A stretch of 64,000 nt of DNA from Streptomyces reniochalinae (GTDB lineage Bacteria; Actinomycetota; Actinomycetes; Streptomycetales; Streptomycetaceae), in contig NZ_QOIM01000042.1 of the NCBI RefSeq assembly GCF_003323735.1, positions 310,001 through 374,000 on the forward strand. The letters run 5' to 3'. The position numbers were made by a program, and so were the translations under genes. The notes beneath the pieces were generated by a model, which saw only the letters and a program-made list of their open reading frames with translations, was not told where the DNA came from and did not search any database. Each line of letters opens with the position of its first letter. Position 1 is the first letter of the stretch. Below are positions 1-8,133 of this stretch, piece after piece.

Positions 1-759
1 CTCACCGTCGTGCTCGGTGACGAGGCGCTCGAAGAGGGCACGGAGATCTCGGCCCGCGCGCTGGAGGCCGCGCTGCGCGAACGGCGCCCCGTGACCACGT
101 CCCGGCCCAGCCCCGACACCTTCGCCCGCGCCTACCGCGCCGCCGCGCGGGCCGGGGCCGAGGGCGTCGTTTCGCTGCACCTGTCCTCCGAGTTCTCCGG
201 CACGTACGACGCCGCCGTGCTGGCAGCCAAGGAAGCGACCGTCCCGGTGCGGGTCGTGGACACCGGCGTCGTGGCGATGGCTCTGGGTTTCTGCGCCCTG
301 GCGGCCGCCGAGACCGCCGAGGCGGGCGGCACGCTGGACGACGCGGTGGCCGCCGCCCGCAAGTGTGCGGAGGCCACCTGCGCGGTCTTCTGTGTCGACA
401 CGCTCGACTACCTGCGCAGAGGCGGCCGGATCGGCGCGGCACAGGCCCTGCTGGGCTCGGCACTCGCCGTCAAGCCGCTGCTGGAGGTGGAGGACGGGCG
501 CATCGGAATGCTGGAGAAGGTGCGTACCGCGTCGAAGGCCGTCGCCCGCCTCGAAGAGATCATCGTGGACCGCGCGGGGGACGCCCGGGTGGACATCGCC
601 GTCCACCACCTGGCCGCGGCCGAACGCGCGGCCAAGCTCGCGGAGCGCTTTCGCGAGCGGGTGCCCGGCCTGCGGGAACTGCACGTCAGCGAGGTGGGCG
701 CGGTCATCGGCGCCCACACGGGGCCGGGGCTGCTGGGGGCCGTGCTGTCCGTCAGGTGA
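1..759 (+). CDS. DegV family fatty-acid-binding protein (5' partial)
   Basis: The gene is already open at the first base, so its N-terminus lies upstream of the window; about 252 residues are visible against roughly 280 for a full DegV protein. DegV proteins bind a fatty acid between two domains, and some act as fatty-acid kinase FakB subunits that present the lipid to FakA. Visible family marks are the SLHLSSEFSGTYDAA segment (fatty-acid headgroup loop) near residue 60, the LRRGGRIG stretch near the middle, and the C-terminal IGAHTGPGLLG motif. It ends about 170 bases before comEA. Whether a FakA partner lies nearby cannot be seen. Confidence 0.88.
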   Translation, partial: LTVVLGDEALEEGTEISARALEAALRERRPVTTSRPSPDTFARAYRAAARAGAEGVVSLHLSSEFSGTYDAAVLAAKEATVPVRVVDTGVVAMALGFCALAAAETAEAGGTLDDAVAAARKCAEATCAVFCVDTLDYLRRGGRIGAAQALLGSALAVKPLLEVEDGRIGMLEKVRTASKAVARLEEIIVDRAGDARVDIAVHHLAAAERAAKLAERFRERVPGLRELHVSEVGAVIGAHTGPGLLGAVLSVR

Positions 760-931
760 GGCTCCGCGAGCCGGAGGCCCGTTTCTGAATGCTGCCTCCT
801 TGGCGTGAAGCTGCCCTCGCCTTTCCCCCCTGTCCCCCGGGCGGGTGAGCGAGTTATCCACAACCCGCGGGTTGTCCACGGGAATCGAGCAAGATCATCA
901 TGTGGCGGCGGGGCTGCCTACCGTCCTGGGC

Positions 932-2830
932 ATGAGCGAAGGAGTGGGAGAGCCCGAAGCGGAGCGCGGGGTGCGGGGGCGGCCGCCGGCGTGGGTCGCG
1001 GACGCGGTCTCGGCGCGTGCGACAGCACAGGGAGCACCGAGTGGACGAAGCCCGGCGCCGCGCCGGGTCGAGGGTGACGACGACGCGGGGACGGCAGGTC
1101 CGCCGGGAGACCGCGGAGGGACAGTGGCGAGCCCGGCCGGTGACCAGGGCGGGGTGGCGGGGAGTCCAGGTGGTGACCAGGGCGGGTGGGAGGGCCCGCG
1201 AGGTGAGAAGGACGGCGTAGCCGTCGCGGACGGTCGGCCCGCCGTGAGCGGGGCCGGCGTGCGCAGCCGTCGTCCGGCCCGGCGCCGACCACCCCGGGGG
1301 CCGCGGGGCAACCCCGGCACGGGTCCGGGCCGGCGGGACGGACACCGCCTCGTACGTCGCTCGCGGCGCACGGCGCCCGATCCGGGAGGGACAGCGACCC
1401 GCGCCAGGTCACTGCTCACCGAGGCCCCGCCCCATGGTGAGACGGCTCCGCTCCCGGATGAGACGGCTCCGCTTCCGGATGAGACGGCTCCGCCTCCGGG
1501 CAGCGCGACGGCCCCGCTTCCGGGCACGACGGCCGCCTTCCACGAGGGGGCGCCGCCTCTTGTTGAACCATTCGCCGAGCCTCTCGCCGAGCCTCTCGCC
1601 GAGCCTCTCGCCGAGCCTCTCGCCGAGCCTCTCGCCGAGCCTCTCGCCGAGCCGCTCGGCGAGGGGGAGGCGCTGCCCGAGCCCCGCGCCAGGACCCGTC
1701 CTCTCGTCGAGCGGCCCGCGCCCGAGCACGAGACGTGGGCCATGCCCCGCGCGGAGGCCATCGCGGCGGCCCGTGAGGCCGTCCACCGGAGCCGCGAGCG
1801 ACTCCACCCCGGGCCGGACCGGAGGGGTGAGTGGCCGGGGGACGAGTGGAGCGGCGGCGCGGCCCGGCCGCCGGGCCCCGAGCCGCACCGTCGCGAGGGG
1901 CAGGTGCCTCCGAGGAGCAGGCGGTACGCAGGGGGAGCCGAACCTCTCCCGCCTGCCGCACGGCGGCACGAAGAGGAGCACGGGGAGGACGAGGGTCCCG
2001 GGCCGGGCGACGGCTTTGAGCCGGGGCGGGTGGGGGGCGGGTTCTTCACCGAGCAGGACGGAGAACGCGGGGCGGCGCGGGCGAGGCTGCCCTGGCGGGA
2101 ACGCTGGGGGCTCGCCTTGGAGGAGCGACTGCCGGCGTGGCTGCGGCTGCGCTGCGGAATCGAGCCGAAGACCCTGGTGGCGCTCGTGTTGGTGCTGCTG
2201 GTCGCGGTGGGGTTCGCGGTGCACCACTTCTGGACGGGCCGGCCCCAGGGCGTCGCCGTCCCGAGCGCGGAAGGCGCCCCGGAAGGAGGTCCCACAGCGC
2301 GCCCACCGGGCGGCGCCTCTCCGGTGCCGGGGTCCGGTGGCGTGGCGGCGGCCTCCACCAGCGCGTCGCCGGGCAAGCGGCTCGTGGTGGACGTCTCCGG
2401 AAAGGTGCGCGATCCCGGAGTCCACCGCTTGCCGGCGGGGTCGCGGGTGACCGACGCGCTGGAGGCGGCGGGCGGGCTCCGCAAGGGAGCCGACACCAGT
2501 GGGCTGAACCGGGCGCGGCTGCTGGTGGACGGGGAGCAGATCGTGGTGGGGAAGCCCGGCAAGGGCGGGGCCGCCGCGCCCCCCGGCGCCACCGCGGGCG
2601 GCGGCGCGTCCACCGGCGCGGCGAGCGGCGGACCCGCGGCGCCGGTCAGCCTGAGTGCGGCGACCCCCGAGCAGTTGGAAAACCTTCCGGGGGTCGGGCC
2701 CGTGCTCGCCCAGCACATCGTCGACTACCGCACGGAGCACGGTGGCTTCACAACGGTCGACCAGCTCAAGGAAGTGAACGGCATCGGCGAGAAGCGGTTC
2801 GCGGACATCGAGCCCAAGGTCACACCGTGA
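932..2830 (+). CDS. comEA: ComEA-like helix-hairpin-helix DNA-binding protein
   Basis: Membrane-anchored DNA receptor homologue of the competence system. From the ATG at 932 it has 632 residues, much longer than usual ComEA. Order: a cytoplasmic, charged, Pro/Glu-rich region of about 410 residues with two tandem repeats (ETAPLPD units near 170-190 and EPLA units near 216-243), one transmembrane helix (about 413-435), an SLBB-like domain (about 482-542, starting KRLVVDVSGKV), and a C-terminal pair of helix-hairpin-helix motifs (LENLPGVGPVLAQHIVDYR and VNGIGEKRFADIEPKV). The stop overlaps the comEC start by GTGA, so the two are translationally coupled. An in-frame GTG at 845 is an alternative start; neither has a strong ribosome site. 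Streptomycetes are not known to be naturally competent, so a role in DNA uptake is inference. Confidence 0.85.
   Translation: MSEGVGEPEAERGVRGRPPAWVADAVSARATAQGAPSGRSPAPRRVEGDDDAGTAGPPGDRGGTVASPAGDQGGVAGSPGGDQGGWEGPRGEKDGVAVADGRPAVSGAGVRSRRPARRRPPRGPRGNPGTGPGRRDGHRLVRRSRRTAPDPGGTATRARSLLTEAPPHGETAPLPDETAPLPDETAPPPGSATAPLPGTTAAFHEGAPPLVEPFAEPLAEPLAEPLAEPLAEPLAEPLAEPLGEGEALPEPRARTRPLVERPAPEHETWAMPRAEAIAAAREAVHRSRERLHPGPDRRGEWPGDEWSGGAARPPGPEPHRREGQVPPRSRRYAGGAEPLPPAARRHEEEHGEDEGPGPGDGFEPGRVGGGFFTEQDGERGAARARLPWRERWGLALEERLPAWLRLRCGIEPKTLVALVLVLLVAVGFAVHHFWTGRPQGVAVPSAEGAPEGGPTARPPGGASPVPGSGGVAAASTSASPGKRLVVDVSGKVRDPGVHRLPAGSRVTDALEAAGGLRKGADTSGLNRARLLVDGEQIVVGKPGKGGAAAPPGATAGGGASTGAASGGPAAPVSLSAATPEQLENLPGVGPVLAQHIVDYRTEHGGFTTVDQLKEVNGIGEKRFADIEPKVTP
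1439..1501 (+). repeat. 21-bp in-frame tandem repeat in comEA
   Basis: Three head-to-tail 21-bp units beginning GAGACGGCTCCG at 1439, 1460 and 1481. They encode ETAPLPD, ETAPLPD and ETAPPPG in the cytoplasmic linker of the ComEA homologue. The high identity suggests recent slippage duplication. Confidence 0.85.
1577..1660 (+). repeat. 12-bp in-frame tandem repeat in comEA
   Basis: Seven consecutive 12-bp units of GAGCCTCTCGCC, encoding EPLA six times and a final diverged EPLG. Six units are identical at the nucleotide level, so the array is young or homogenised. It lies in the predicted disordered cytoplasmic region and keeps frame, so copy number can change without breaking the protein. Confidence 0.9.
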
Positions 2831-5800
2831 GCACGAGCCGCCGCCGACGGCGGGCGGCCGGGGGCCTGGCTCCTCCCGACGGCCGTCCGGGCGAAGCGGA
2901 AGCGGGGGGAACACCGCAGGAGCCACGGGACTTACGGCTGGTCGGGCCCGCACTGGCGGCCTGGGCGGCGGCTGCCGGAGCACTGGGCGTCTCCGGAACG
3001 CGGGCGGCGGTCGGTGTCGCGCTGAGCGGCCTGGCCGGACTCGCGCTGGTGGCCTTCGCGCTACGGGGCAGGAGCGTGAGGACTGCTCCCCCGGGCCGGG
3101 CCGCCACCCCGTCCGGCGCTGCGGGCAACGCGGCGCCCGGGACCGCAGCCCAGGTCGGCCACGGGGCGCGGAGGCGGACCGTGCTTCTCGGCGCGGCGGT
3201 CAGCCTCCTGTGCGCGGCAGCGGCCGGGGGCAGTGCCGCGCTGCACGCGGCCGACCTGCGCAGGGGACCGTTGCCCGAACTGGCCGAAAGACAGGCGGAG
3301 GTGACCGTCGAGCTCACCGTCACAAAAGACCCCCGGGTGACCCGGCCCCGGGTGCGGGGATCACAGCAGTCGCCCGGAGTCGTGGTGGTCCAGGCCCAGG
3401 CGGACGCCCTCGTGGCCGGGGACGGCTCCAGGACCCGACTGCGCACACCGGTACTGCTGCTGGTCAGGCTGGACGGGGAGGGAGGCGGAGCGGCGGGGGA
3501 GGGGAGGGGCAAGGACAGCGGTCATGACAGCGGCCCGGAGGTGAACGCTCCGCCGTCCCGTACCGCCTGGCTGCGACTGCTGCCCTCCACTCGCCTCCGG
3601 ATCCGCGGCGACCTCGTGCGGCCCGACTCCGACAGGAGAGGAGGCAGGGACGTCGCGGCGGTGCTGCGGGCCGACTCCGGTCCCCCCGAGGTCATCGGAC
3701 GACCGACAGCCGTGCAGCGGGCCGCGGGCCGGCTCCGCGCCGGGTTGCGGAGCGCCGTCACCGGTCTGGACGAGGACGCGCGGGGGCTGTTGCCGGGGCT
3801 GGTGGTCGGCGACACCTCCGGGCTGAGCCGGGAGCTGGAAGATGCCTTCCGCGCCACGGACATGACACATCTGCTCGCTGTGAGCGGGGCGAACCTGTCG
3901 ATCCTGCTGGTCCTGCTCATCGGTCCGCCGGGTCTCGCCCACCGGGCGGAGCGGCGGGGGCTCGCTCCACGGCTCGGGCTTCCGCTGCGGACGACGGCGG
4001 TGGTCGCGGCCTTGCTGACGCTCGGCTTCGTCGTGGTGTGCAGACCGGAGCCGAGTGTGTTGCGGGCGGCGGCCTGCGGGCTGATCACGGTCTGGGCGAT
4101 CGGCACGGGACGGCGGCGTTCGCTGTTGCCCGCCCTCGCAGCGGCGGTGCTGGTGCTGGTCTTCTACGACCCCTGGCTGGCGCGGGACTTCGGTTTCCTG
4201 CTCTCCGTGCTGGCCACCGCGTCCCTGCTGACGGTGGCGCCCTGCTGGTCCGCGGCCCTGCGCAGGCGCGGGTGGCCGGGCAGGCCGGCGGAAGCCCTGG
4301 CCGCCGCGGCCGCGGCGCAGGCCGGGTGCGCGCCGGTGGTCGCGGTGCTGGCGGCGCACGTGAGCCTGGTGGCGGTGCCGTGCAACCTGCTGGCGGAGTT
4401 CGCGGTCGCGCCGGCCACCGTGCTCGGTTTCGCCGCGCTGGTGGCCGCGCCGCTCGCGATGCCGGTGGCGAAGGGGCTGGCGTGGCTGGCGAGCTGGCCG
4501 GTGGAGGCCATCGCGGGCATCGCACGGACGGGTGCGGGGCTGCCCGGCGCGGAGATCGGCTGGCCGGGGTCCTGGCCGGGGGCGCTGGGGCTCGCGACGC
4601 TGCTGGCCGTGCTGTTCCTGGTGGCGGCCCGGCTGCGGCTGCCGTACCGGCCGTGGTGGTGTGCCGCGTGTGTGCTGGCGCTGCTGCTGGCGGTGGTGCG
4701 GCCGGTGCCGCTGGTCCGGCCGTTCACGGGGTGGCCGCCGACGGGGTGGCGGATGGTCGCGTGCGACGTGGGCCAGGGCGACGCGCTGGTGCTGGCCGTG
4801 GACGCGGGGCGGGGTGGGGCGGGCGGAGCCGTGGTGGTGGACGCGGGCCCCGATCCCGCAGCGGTCGACCGGTGTCTGACCCGGCTCGGTGTGACGTCGG
4901 TGCCGCTGGTCGTACTGACGCACTTCCACGCCGACCATGTGGCGGGCGTGACCGGGGTGTTGCGGGGCAGAAAGGTCGGAGCCGTCGAGACGACCGGGCT
5001 GGAGCGGCCCCCTGGCCAGGCGGAGTTCGTGCGCGAGGCGGCACGGCGGGCCGGGGTGCCGGTGCTCACCGCCCGCGCGGGCGAGCGGCGCCGTGTCGGA
5101 GACCTGCGGTGGGAGGTGGTCTGGCCCCAGCAGGCCGCGGGAGACGGTGTGCCGGGCGGAAGCGGCCTCAACGACGGGAGGAGCGGTGAGGCGGACGGAG
5201 AGAGCGGGGAGGGCGCCAACGACGCGAGTGTCACGCTGCTCGTGCGCACGGCCGGTCTCAGCCTGTTCCTGGCCGGCGATCTGGAGCCCGAAGCGCAGCG
5301 GGGCTTGCTGGCGCTCCGCCCTGATCTGCCGCGGGCGGACGTGCTGAAGGTGGCGCACCACGGTTCGCGCTTCCAGGACCCCGAACTGATGCGGCGGCTG
5401 CGACCGCGGGTGGCCCTCGTCTCGGCGGGGCGGGACAACCCCTACGGGCATCCGGCCCCCGAGACGCTGGATGCGCTGGCCGCCGCGGGGGCGCTGGTCG
5501 CGCGGACGGACCGCAACGGGGCGCTGGCACTGGTGCGGCGCCCCGACGGCACCCCTGCCGTGGTCACCCAGCGGGGCGACCCGGTCGGGGGCGGCCCGGT
5601 CGCGGCCGGAGGCGGCCCGGACCGTGCAGCGGCGTCGGGCTGCGCACCGGCACCGGACCGCGGGGCGGTGCTGGTCCGCGGGGCGGTGCTGGACCGCGGG
5701 GCGGCGCCGGACCAGGCGGTCGCGGCGGTGTCGGGCCGCGGAGTGGCAGCGGGGTACCGCGAGCGTGCCGGGCGGCTCAGTCGTTCTCCAGCCAGCCCTC

Positions 5801-6222
5801 GTGTTCCTCCGCGAGCGAGGCCAGGAGGGCGGTGTCGAAGGCGCCGTGCGGATCTTCGAGGACGACCAGCCACTGTGCGTCCTCGGCGTCGTCCTCCCCG
5901 GCGAGGGCGTCGCGGACCAGTTCGGGCTCCTCACAGAGACCGAGCCGCAGTTCGACCTGGACGGCCACCTCCTCGGCCGCGTCCCTGTCGGGCAGTACCA
6001 GTACATGCCGTACGTCGCTCACCGTCACCGGGGCATTCTCCCAGCGGAAGGCCCTGCCGGGTCGGCTGGGGGTTCGGTGGCTCCTGGTGGCCGGACACCG
6101 TGACGGGGCGCCGAGAGGCGGGGCGGCGGGGCTGGGAGGTGCTCGGCTGTCGGTGCGGTGTGGGATCCTGGTCGGGATGGCTGCGCGTAAGAAGACCTCC
6201 GACGATCCGCTGGCCCCCGTGA
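2827..6222 (+). CDS. comEC: ComEC/Rec2-type DNA transport membrane protein
   Basis: Multi-spanning inner-membrane channel homologue for single-stranded DNA uptake. The GTG start overlaps the comEA stop. The N-terminal part has membrane helices and a ComEC N-domain; the competence domain includes MTHLLAVSGANLSILLVLLIG (around residue 345); a C-terminal metallo-beta-lactamase-like domain carries DVGQGDALVL and the metal motif LTHFHADH (around 697), followed by KVAHHGSRFQDPEL. Recognisable homology ends near base 5580 (about residue 918). The frame then stays open for some 640 bases through an 18-bp repeat array, the whole antisense gene at 5777-6028 and the first 46 bases of holA. The long tail (LSRSPASPRVPPRARP onward) looks non-native, so the true functional end is uncertain. 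Confidence 0.85.
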   Translation: MSTSRRRRRAAGGLAPPDGRPGEAEAGGTPQEPRDLRLVGPALAAWAAAAGALGVSGTRAAVGVALSGLAGLALVAFALRGRSVRTAPPGRAATPSGAAGNAAPGTAAQVGHGARRRTVLLGAAVSLLCAAAAGGSAALHAADLRRGPLPELAERQAEVTVELTVTKDPRVTRPRVRGSQQSPGVVVVQAQADALVAGDGSRTRLRTPVLLLVRLDGEGGGAAGEGRGKDSGHDSGPEVNAPPSRTAWLRLLPSTRLRIRGDLVRPDSDRRGGRDVAAVLRADSGPPEVIGRPTAVQRAAGRLRAGLRSAVTGLDEDARGLLPGLVVGDTSGLSRELEDAFRATDMTHLLAVSGANLSILLVLLIGPPGLAHRAERRGLAPRLGLPLRTTAVVAALLTLGFVVVCRPEPSVLRAAACGLITVWAIGTGRRRSLLPALAAAVLVLVFYDPWLARDFGFLLSVLATASLLTVAPCWSAALRRRGWPGRPAEALAAAAAAQAGCAPVVAVLAAHVSLVAVPCNLLAEFAVAPATVLGFAALVAAPLAMPVAKGLAWLASWPVEAIAGIARTGAGLPGAEIGWPGSWPGALGLATLLAVLFLVAARLRLPYRPWWCAACVLALLLAVVRPVPLVRPFTGWPPTGWRMVACDVGQGDALVLAVDAGRGGAGGAVVVDAGPDPAAVDRCLTRLGVTSVPLVVLTHFHADHVAGVTGVLRGRKVGAVETTGLERPPGQAEFVREAARRAGVPVLTARAGERRRVGDLRWEVVWPQQAAGDGVPGGSGLNDGRSGEADGESGEGANDASVTLLVRTAGLSLFLAGDLEPEAQRGLLALRPDLPRADVLKVAHHGSRFQDPELMRRLRPRVALVSAGRDNPYGHPAPETLDALAAAGALVARTDRNGALALVRRPDGTPAVVTQRGDPVGGGPVAAGGGPDRAAASGCAPAPDRGAVLVRGAVLDRGAAPDQAVAAVSGRGVAAGYRERAGRLSRSPASPRVPPRARPGGRCRRRRADLRGRPATVRPRRRPPRRGRRGPVRAPHRDRAAVRPGRPPPRPRPCRAVPVHAVRRSPSPGHSPSGRPCRVGWGFGGSWWPDTVTGRREAGRRGWEVLGCRCGVGSWSGWLRVRRPPTIRWPP
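5656..5709 (+). repeat. 18-bp tandem repeat in the comEC 3' tail
   Basis: Three 18-bp units of the type GACCGCGGGGCGGTGCTG start at 5656, 5674 and 5692. They lie just after the conserved part of ComEC and before the convergent small gene. They keep the comEC frame open, encoding DRGAVLVRGAVLDRGAAP. Confidence 0.8.
5777..6028 (-). CDS. Small acidic conserved hypothetical protein
   Basis: An 83-residue acidic protein beginning TVSDVRHVLVLPDRDAAEEVA and ending AEEHEGWLEND. I remember similar short proteins between comEC and holA in streptomycetes but know no function. No membrane segment, Cys or catalytic motif is visible. The GTG at 6028 was taken as start; a second GTG lies at 6022. It is convergent with comEC, whose open frame reads across it on the other strand. 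The sense of the protein (balanced composition, hydrophobic-acidic pattern) against the arginine/proline-rich opposite frame supports this strand as the real coding one. Confidence 0.68.
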   Translation of the reverse strand: MTVSDVRHVLVLPDRDAAEEVAVQVELRLGLCEEPELVRDALAGEDDAEDAQWLVVLEDPHGAFDTALLASLAEEHEGWLEND

Positions 6223-7163
6223 CCCTCGCGGTGGGCCAGGAGGAGCTGCTCATCGACCGGGCCGTGCGGGCCGTGATCGACGCGGCGCGGGCCGCCGACG
6301 CCGACACCGACGTCCGCGACCTCGCGCCGGGAGAGCTCCAGCCGGGCACGCTCGCCGAGCTGACCAGCCCGTCGCTGTTCGCCGAGCGGAAGGTCGTGGT
6401 CGTGCGCGCGGCGCAGGACCTGGCGGCGGAGACGGTCAAGGACGTGAAGGCGTACCTGTCCGCGCCGGTGGAGGAGATCACTCTCGTCCTCGTGCACCCG
6501 GGCGGCGCGAAGGGCAAAGGGCTGCTGGACGCCGCACGCAAGGCGGGGGCGCGCGAGGTCGAGTGCCCGAAGATGACCAAGCCGGCCGACCGGCTGGCCT
6601 TCGTACGCGGTGAGTTCCGGACGCTGGGGCGTTCGGCGACGCCCGAGGCGTGCCAGGCGCTGGTCGACGCCATCGGCAGCGACCTGCGGGAGCTGGCTTC
6701 CGCCTGCACGCAGCTCACCGCCGACATCGAGGGGACGATCGACGAGGCCGTGGTCGGCCGCTACTACACGGGCCGGGCGGAGGCCTCCAGCTTCACCGTC
6801 GCCGACCGGGCGGTCGAGGGCAGGGCGGCCGAAGCGCTGGAGACGCTGCGCTGGGCGGTGTCCACCGGTGTCGCGCCCGTGCTGATCACCAGCGCGCTGG
6901 CGCAGGGGGTCCGGGCCATCGGCAAGCTGGCCGCCGCCCCGCGTGGGGCGCGCCCCGGCGACCTGGCGCGTGAGCTGGGTATGCCGCCGTGGAAGATCGA
7001 CCGCGTGCGCCAGCAGATGCGTGGATGGACGCCGGACGGCGTGGCCGCCGCGCTGCGGGCCGTCGCGGAGGCGGACGCGGCGGTCAAGGGCGCCGGCAGT
7101 GATCCGGAGTACGCGCTGGAGAAGGCGGTCGTCACCATCGCGGGTGCCGCCCGCTCCCGCTGA
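6177..7163 (+). CDS. holA: DNA polymerase III delta subunit
   Basis: Clamp-loader delta subunit, which opens the beta sliding clamp within the tau/gamma-delta-delta' complex. It has 328 residues, normal for the family. Visible family features are the N-terminal GQEELLIDRAVRAVIDAAR segment, the central LTSPSLFAERKVVVVRAAQDL stretch and the C-terminal domain ending PEYALEKAVVTIAGAARSR. The ATG at 6177 matches the usual N-terminus (MAARKKTSDDPLAPVTLAVG). It overlaps the extreme end of the open comEC frame by 46 bases, with no other neighbour on its 5' side in this strand. Confidence 0.93.
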   Translation: MAARKKTSDDPLAPVTLAVGQEELLIDRAVRAVIDAARAADADTDVRDLAPGELQPGTLAELTSPSLFAERKVVVVRAAQDLAAETVKDVKAYLSAPVEEITLVLVHPGGAKGKGLLDAARKAGAREVECPKMTKPADRLAFVRGEFRTLGRSATPEACQALVDAIGSDLRELASACTQLTADIEGTIDEAVVGRYYTGRAEASSFTVADRAVEGRAAEALETLRWAVSTGVAPVLITSALAQGVRAIGKLAAAPRGARPGDLARELGMPPWKIDRVRQQMRGWTPDGVAAALRAVAEADAAVKGAGSDPEYALEKAVVTIAGAARSR

Positions 7164-7480
7164 GCCGGCGCCCCGCCCGCTCCCTCTGCCCCCGAGCCTC
7201 GTCGGCTCCAGTCGGCCTCCGAGCCCGGTCCCTCCCGCTGACCTCCGAGCCCCGTCGGCTCCCGCTGACCCGGGCCCCACCAGGCGCAGCCCTCGTCGGC
7301 CGTGGCCCAGGGGGGTAACCCCTTACTTGCGAGTAGCAGTACTTGGGCTGCCGGACGGCGCGAGTGCCGCCGCGCGGGGCGGCATTGCACCCGGTCGTAC
7401 TCGTGCCCGCGCAGCGGTCTACCGGATCAGACTCGGGCGCGCAGGTGAGACCACACAACGATCGCGACGCGATACGCGCC
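7164..7480. other. Convergent intergenic region with a 12-bp operator-like palindrome
   Basis: No credible gene is seen in these 317 bases between the convergent holA and tetR genes. The first third is C-rich and includes a segment at about 7276-7300 (CACCAGGCGCAGCCC core) that resembles the 47-bp repeats at 9559. At 7324-7335 lies TACTTGCGAGTA, a palindrome with a single wobble position, resembling a TetR-family operator although no gene starts nearby. Confidence 0.5.
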
Positions 7481-8050
7481 TCAGCGCAGGGTTCCGGCCG
7501 TGCGTACTTCGATGAGTGCTTGCCGTGCGAGCGGGCCGAAGTCCTCGCTGTTGTCGGCGTCGATCCACTGGTCGAAGGCGATCTCCCAGGCGAGCGCGCC
7601 CAGTTGGGCGGCTACGCGCGCGGTCAGGTCCGGGGTGCCGCGGCGGGTGAGGGCCTCGATCATCGAGGCGGTGAGGTCGATCCTTTTCAGGGCTTCGCGT
7701 TCACGCAGTTCCGCATTGGCGCTCAAAACGGCCTGTCGTCGGCTGCTGAACTCGCGGCGGTCGGCGGTGAAGAACGTCCGGCCGAGCGCGTCGAGGGCGT
7801 TGCCCACCGTGTCGAGCGGCCCGGCCGCCGGTGGCGCCGAGGCGATCCCTTCGAGGAGTAGACCGGTCACCGTGCCCCTGCCGAAGAGCACTTCGCGCTT
7901 GTCCGGGAAGTACCGGAAGAACGTGCTTTTGGTGAGCCCCGCACGCTCCGCGATCTCGATCACGGTCGTGTTCTCGTAGCCGTTCTCCTCGAAGAGGTCG
8001 AGGGCGGCGGCGGCGAGTCGTCCTGGTGCGTCGGGTTGCCAGCGAGCCAT
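7481..8050 (-). CDS. TetR/AcrR family transcriptional regulator
   Basis: A 189-residue repressor with an N-terminal helix-turn-helix (ALDLFEENGYENTTVIEIAERAGLTKSTFFRYFPDKREVLF, about residues 17-54) and a ligand-binding C-terminal domain rich in Ala and Leu. It is divergent from the quinone oxidoreductase at 8134. The 83-bp shared promoter region carries two copies of GGGACTTGGTC-type inverted repeats. This arrangement indicates local autoregulation and repression of the oxidoreductase; the inducer is unknown but is likely an electrophile or quinone. Confidence 0.88.
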   Translation of the reverse strand: MARWQPDAPGRLAAAALDLFEENGYENTTVIEIAERAGLTKSTFFRYFPDKREVLFGRGTVTGLLLEGIASAPPAAGPLDTVGNALDALGRTFFTADRREFSSRRQAVLSANAELREREALKRIDLTASMIEALTRRGTPDLTARVAAQLGALAWEIAFDQWIDADNSEDFGPLARQALIEVRTAGTLR

Positions 8051-8063
8051 GAGAGCAGTCTAC

Positions 8064-8109
8064 GGGACTTGGTCCCATCACTGATGTAGGGTCGATGAGA
8101 CCAAGTCCC
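8064..8109. promoter_or_regulatory. Paired operator sites between tetR and the quinone oxidoreductase
   Basis: Site 1 at 8064-8076 is GGGACTTGGTCCC, with perfect GGGAC/GTCCC arms. Site 2 at 8097-8109 is GAGACCAAGTCCC, the reverse complement of GGGACTTGGTCTC. They are therefore the same motif in opposite orientation with starts 33 bp apart, each extended by CATCACTG on the same strand. The location over both divergent promoters is what is expected for a TetR repressor. Confidence 0.75.
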
Positions 8110-8133
8110 ATCACTGGCCAAGAGGGGTCACCT

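Noticed and set aside
1577..1660. Short regular repeats that could suggest a CRISPR array
   Set aside because: Units are 12 bp with no spacers and lie in frame inside comEA.
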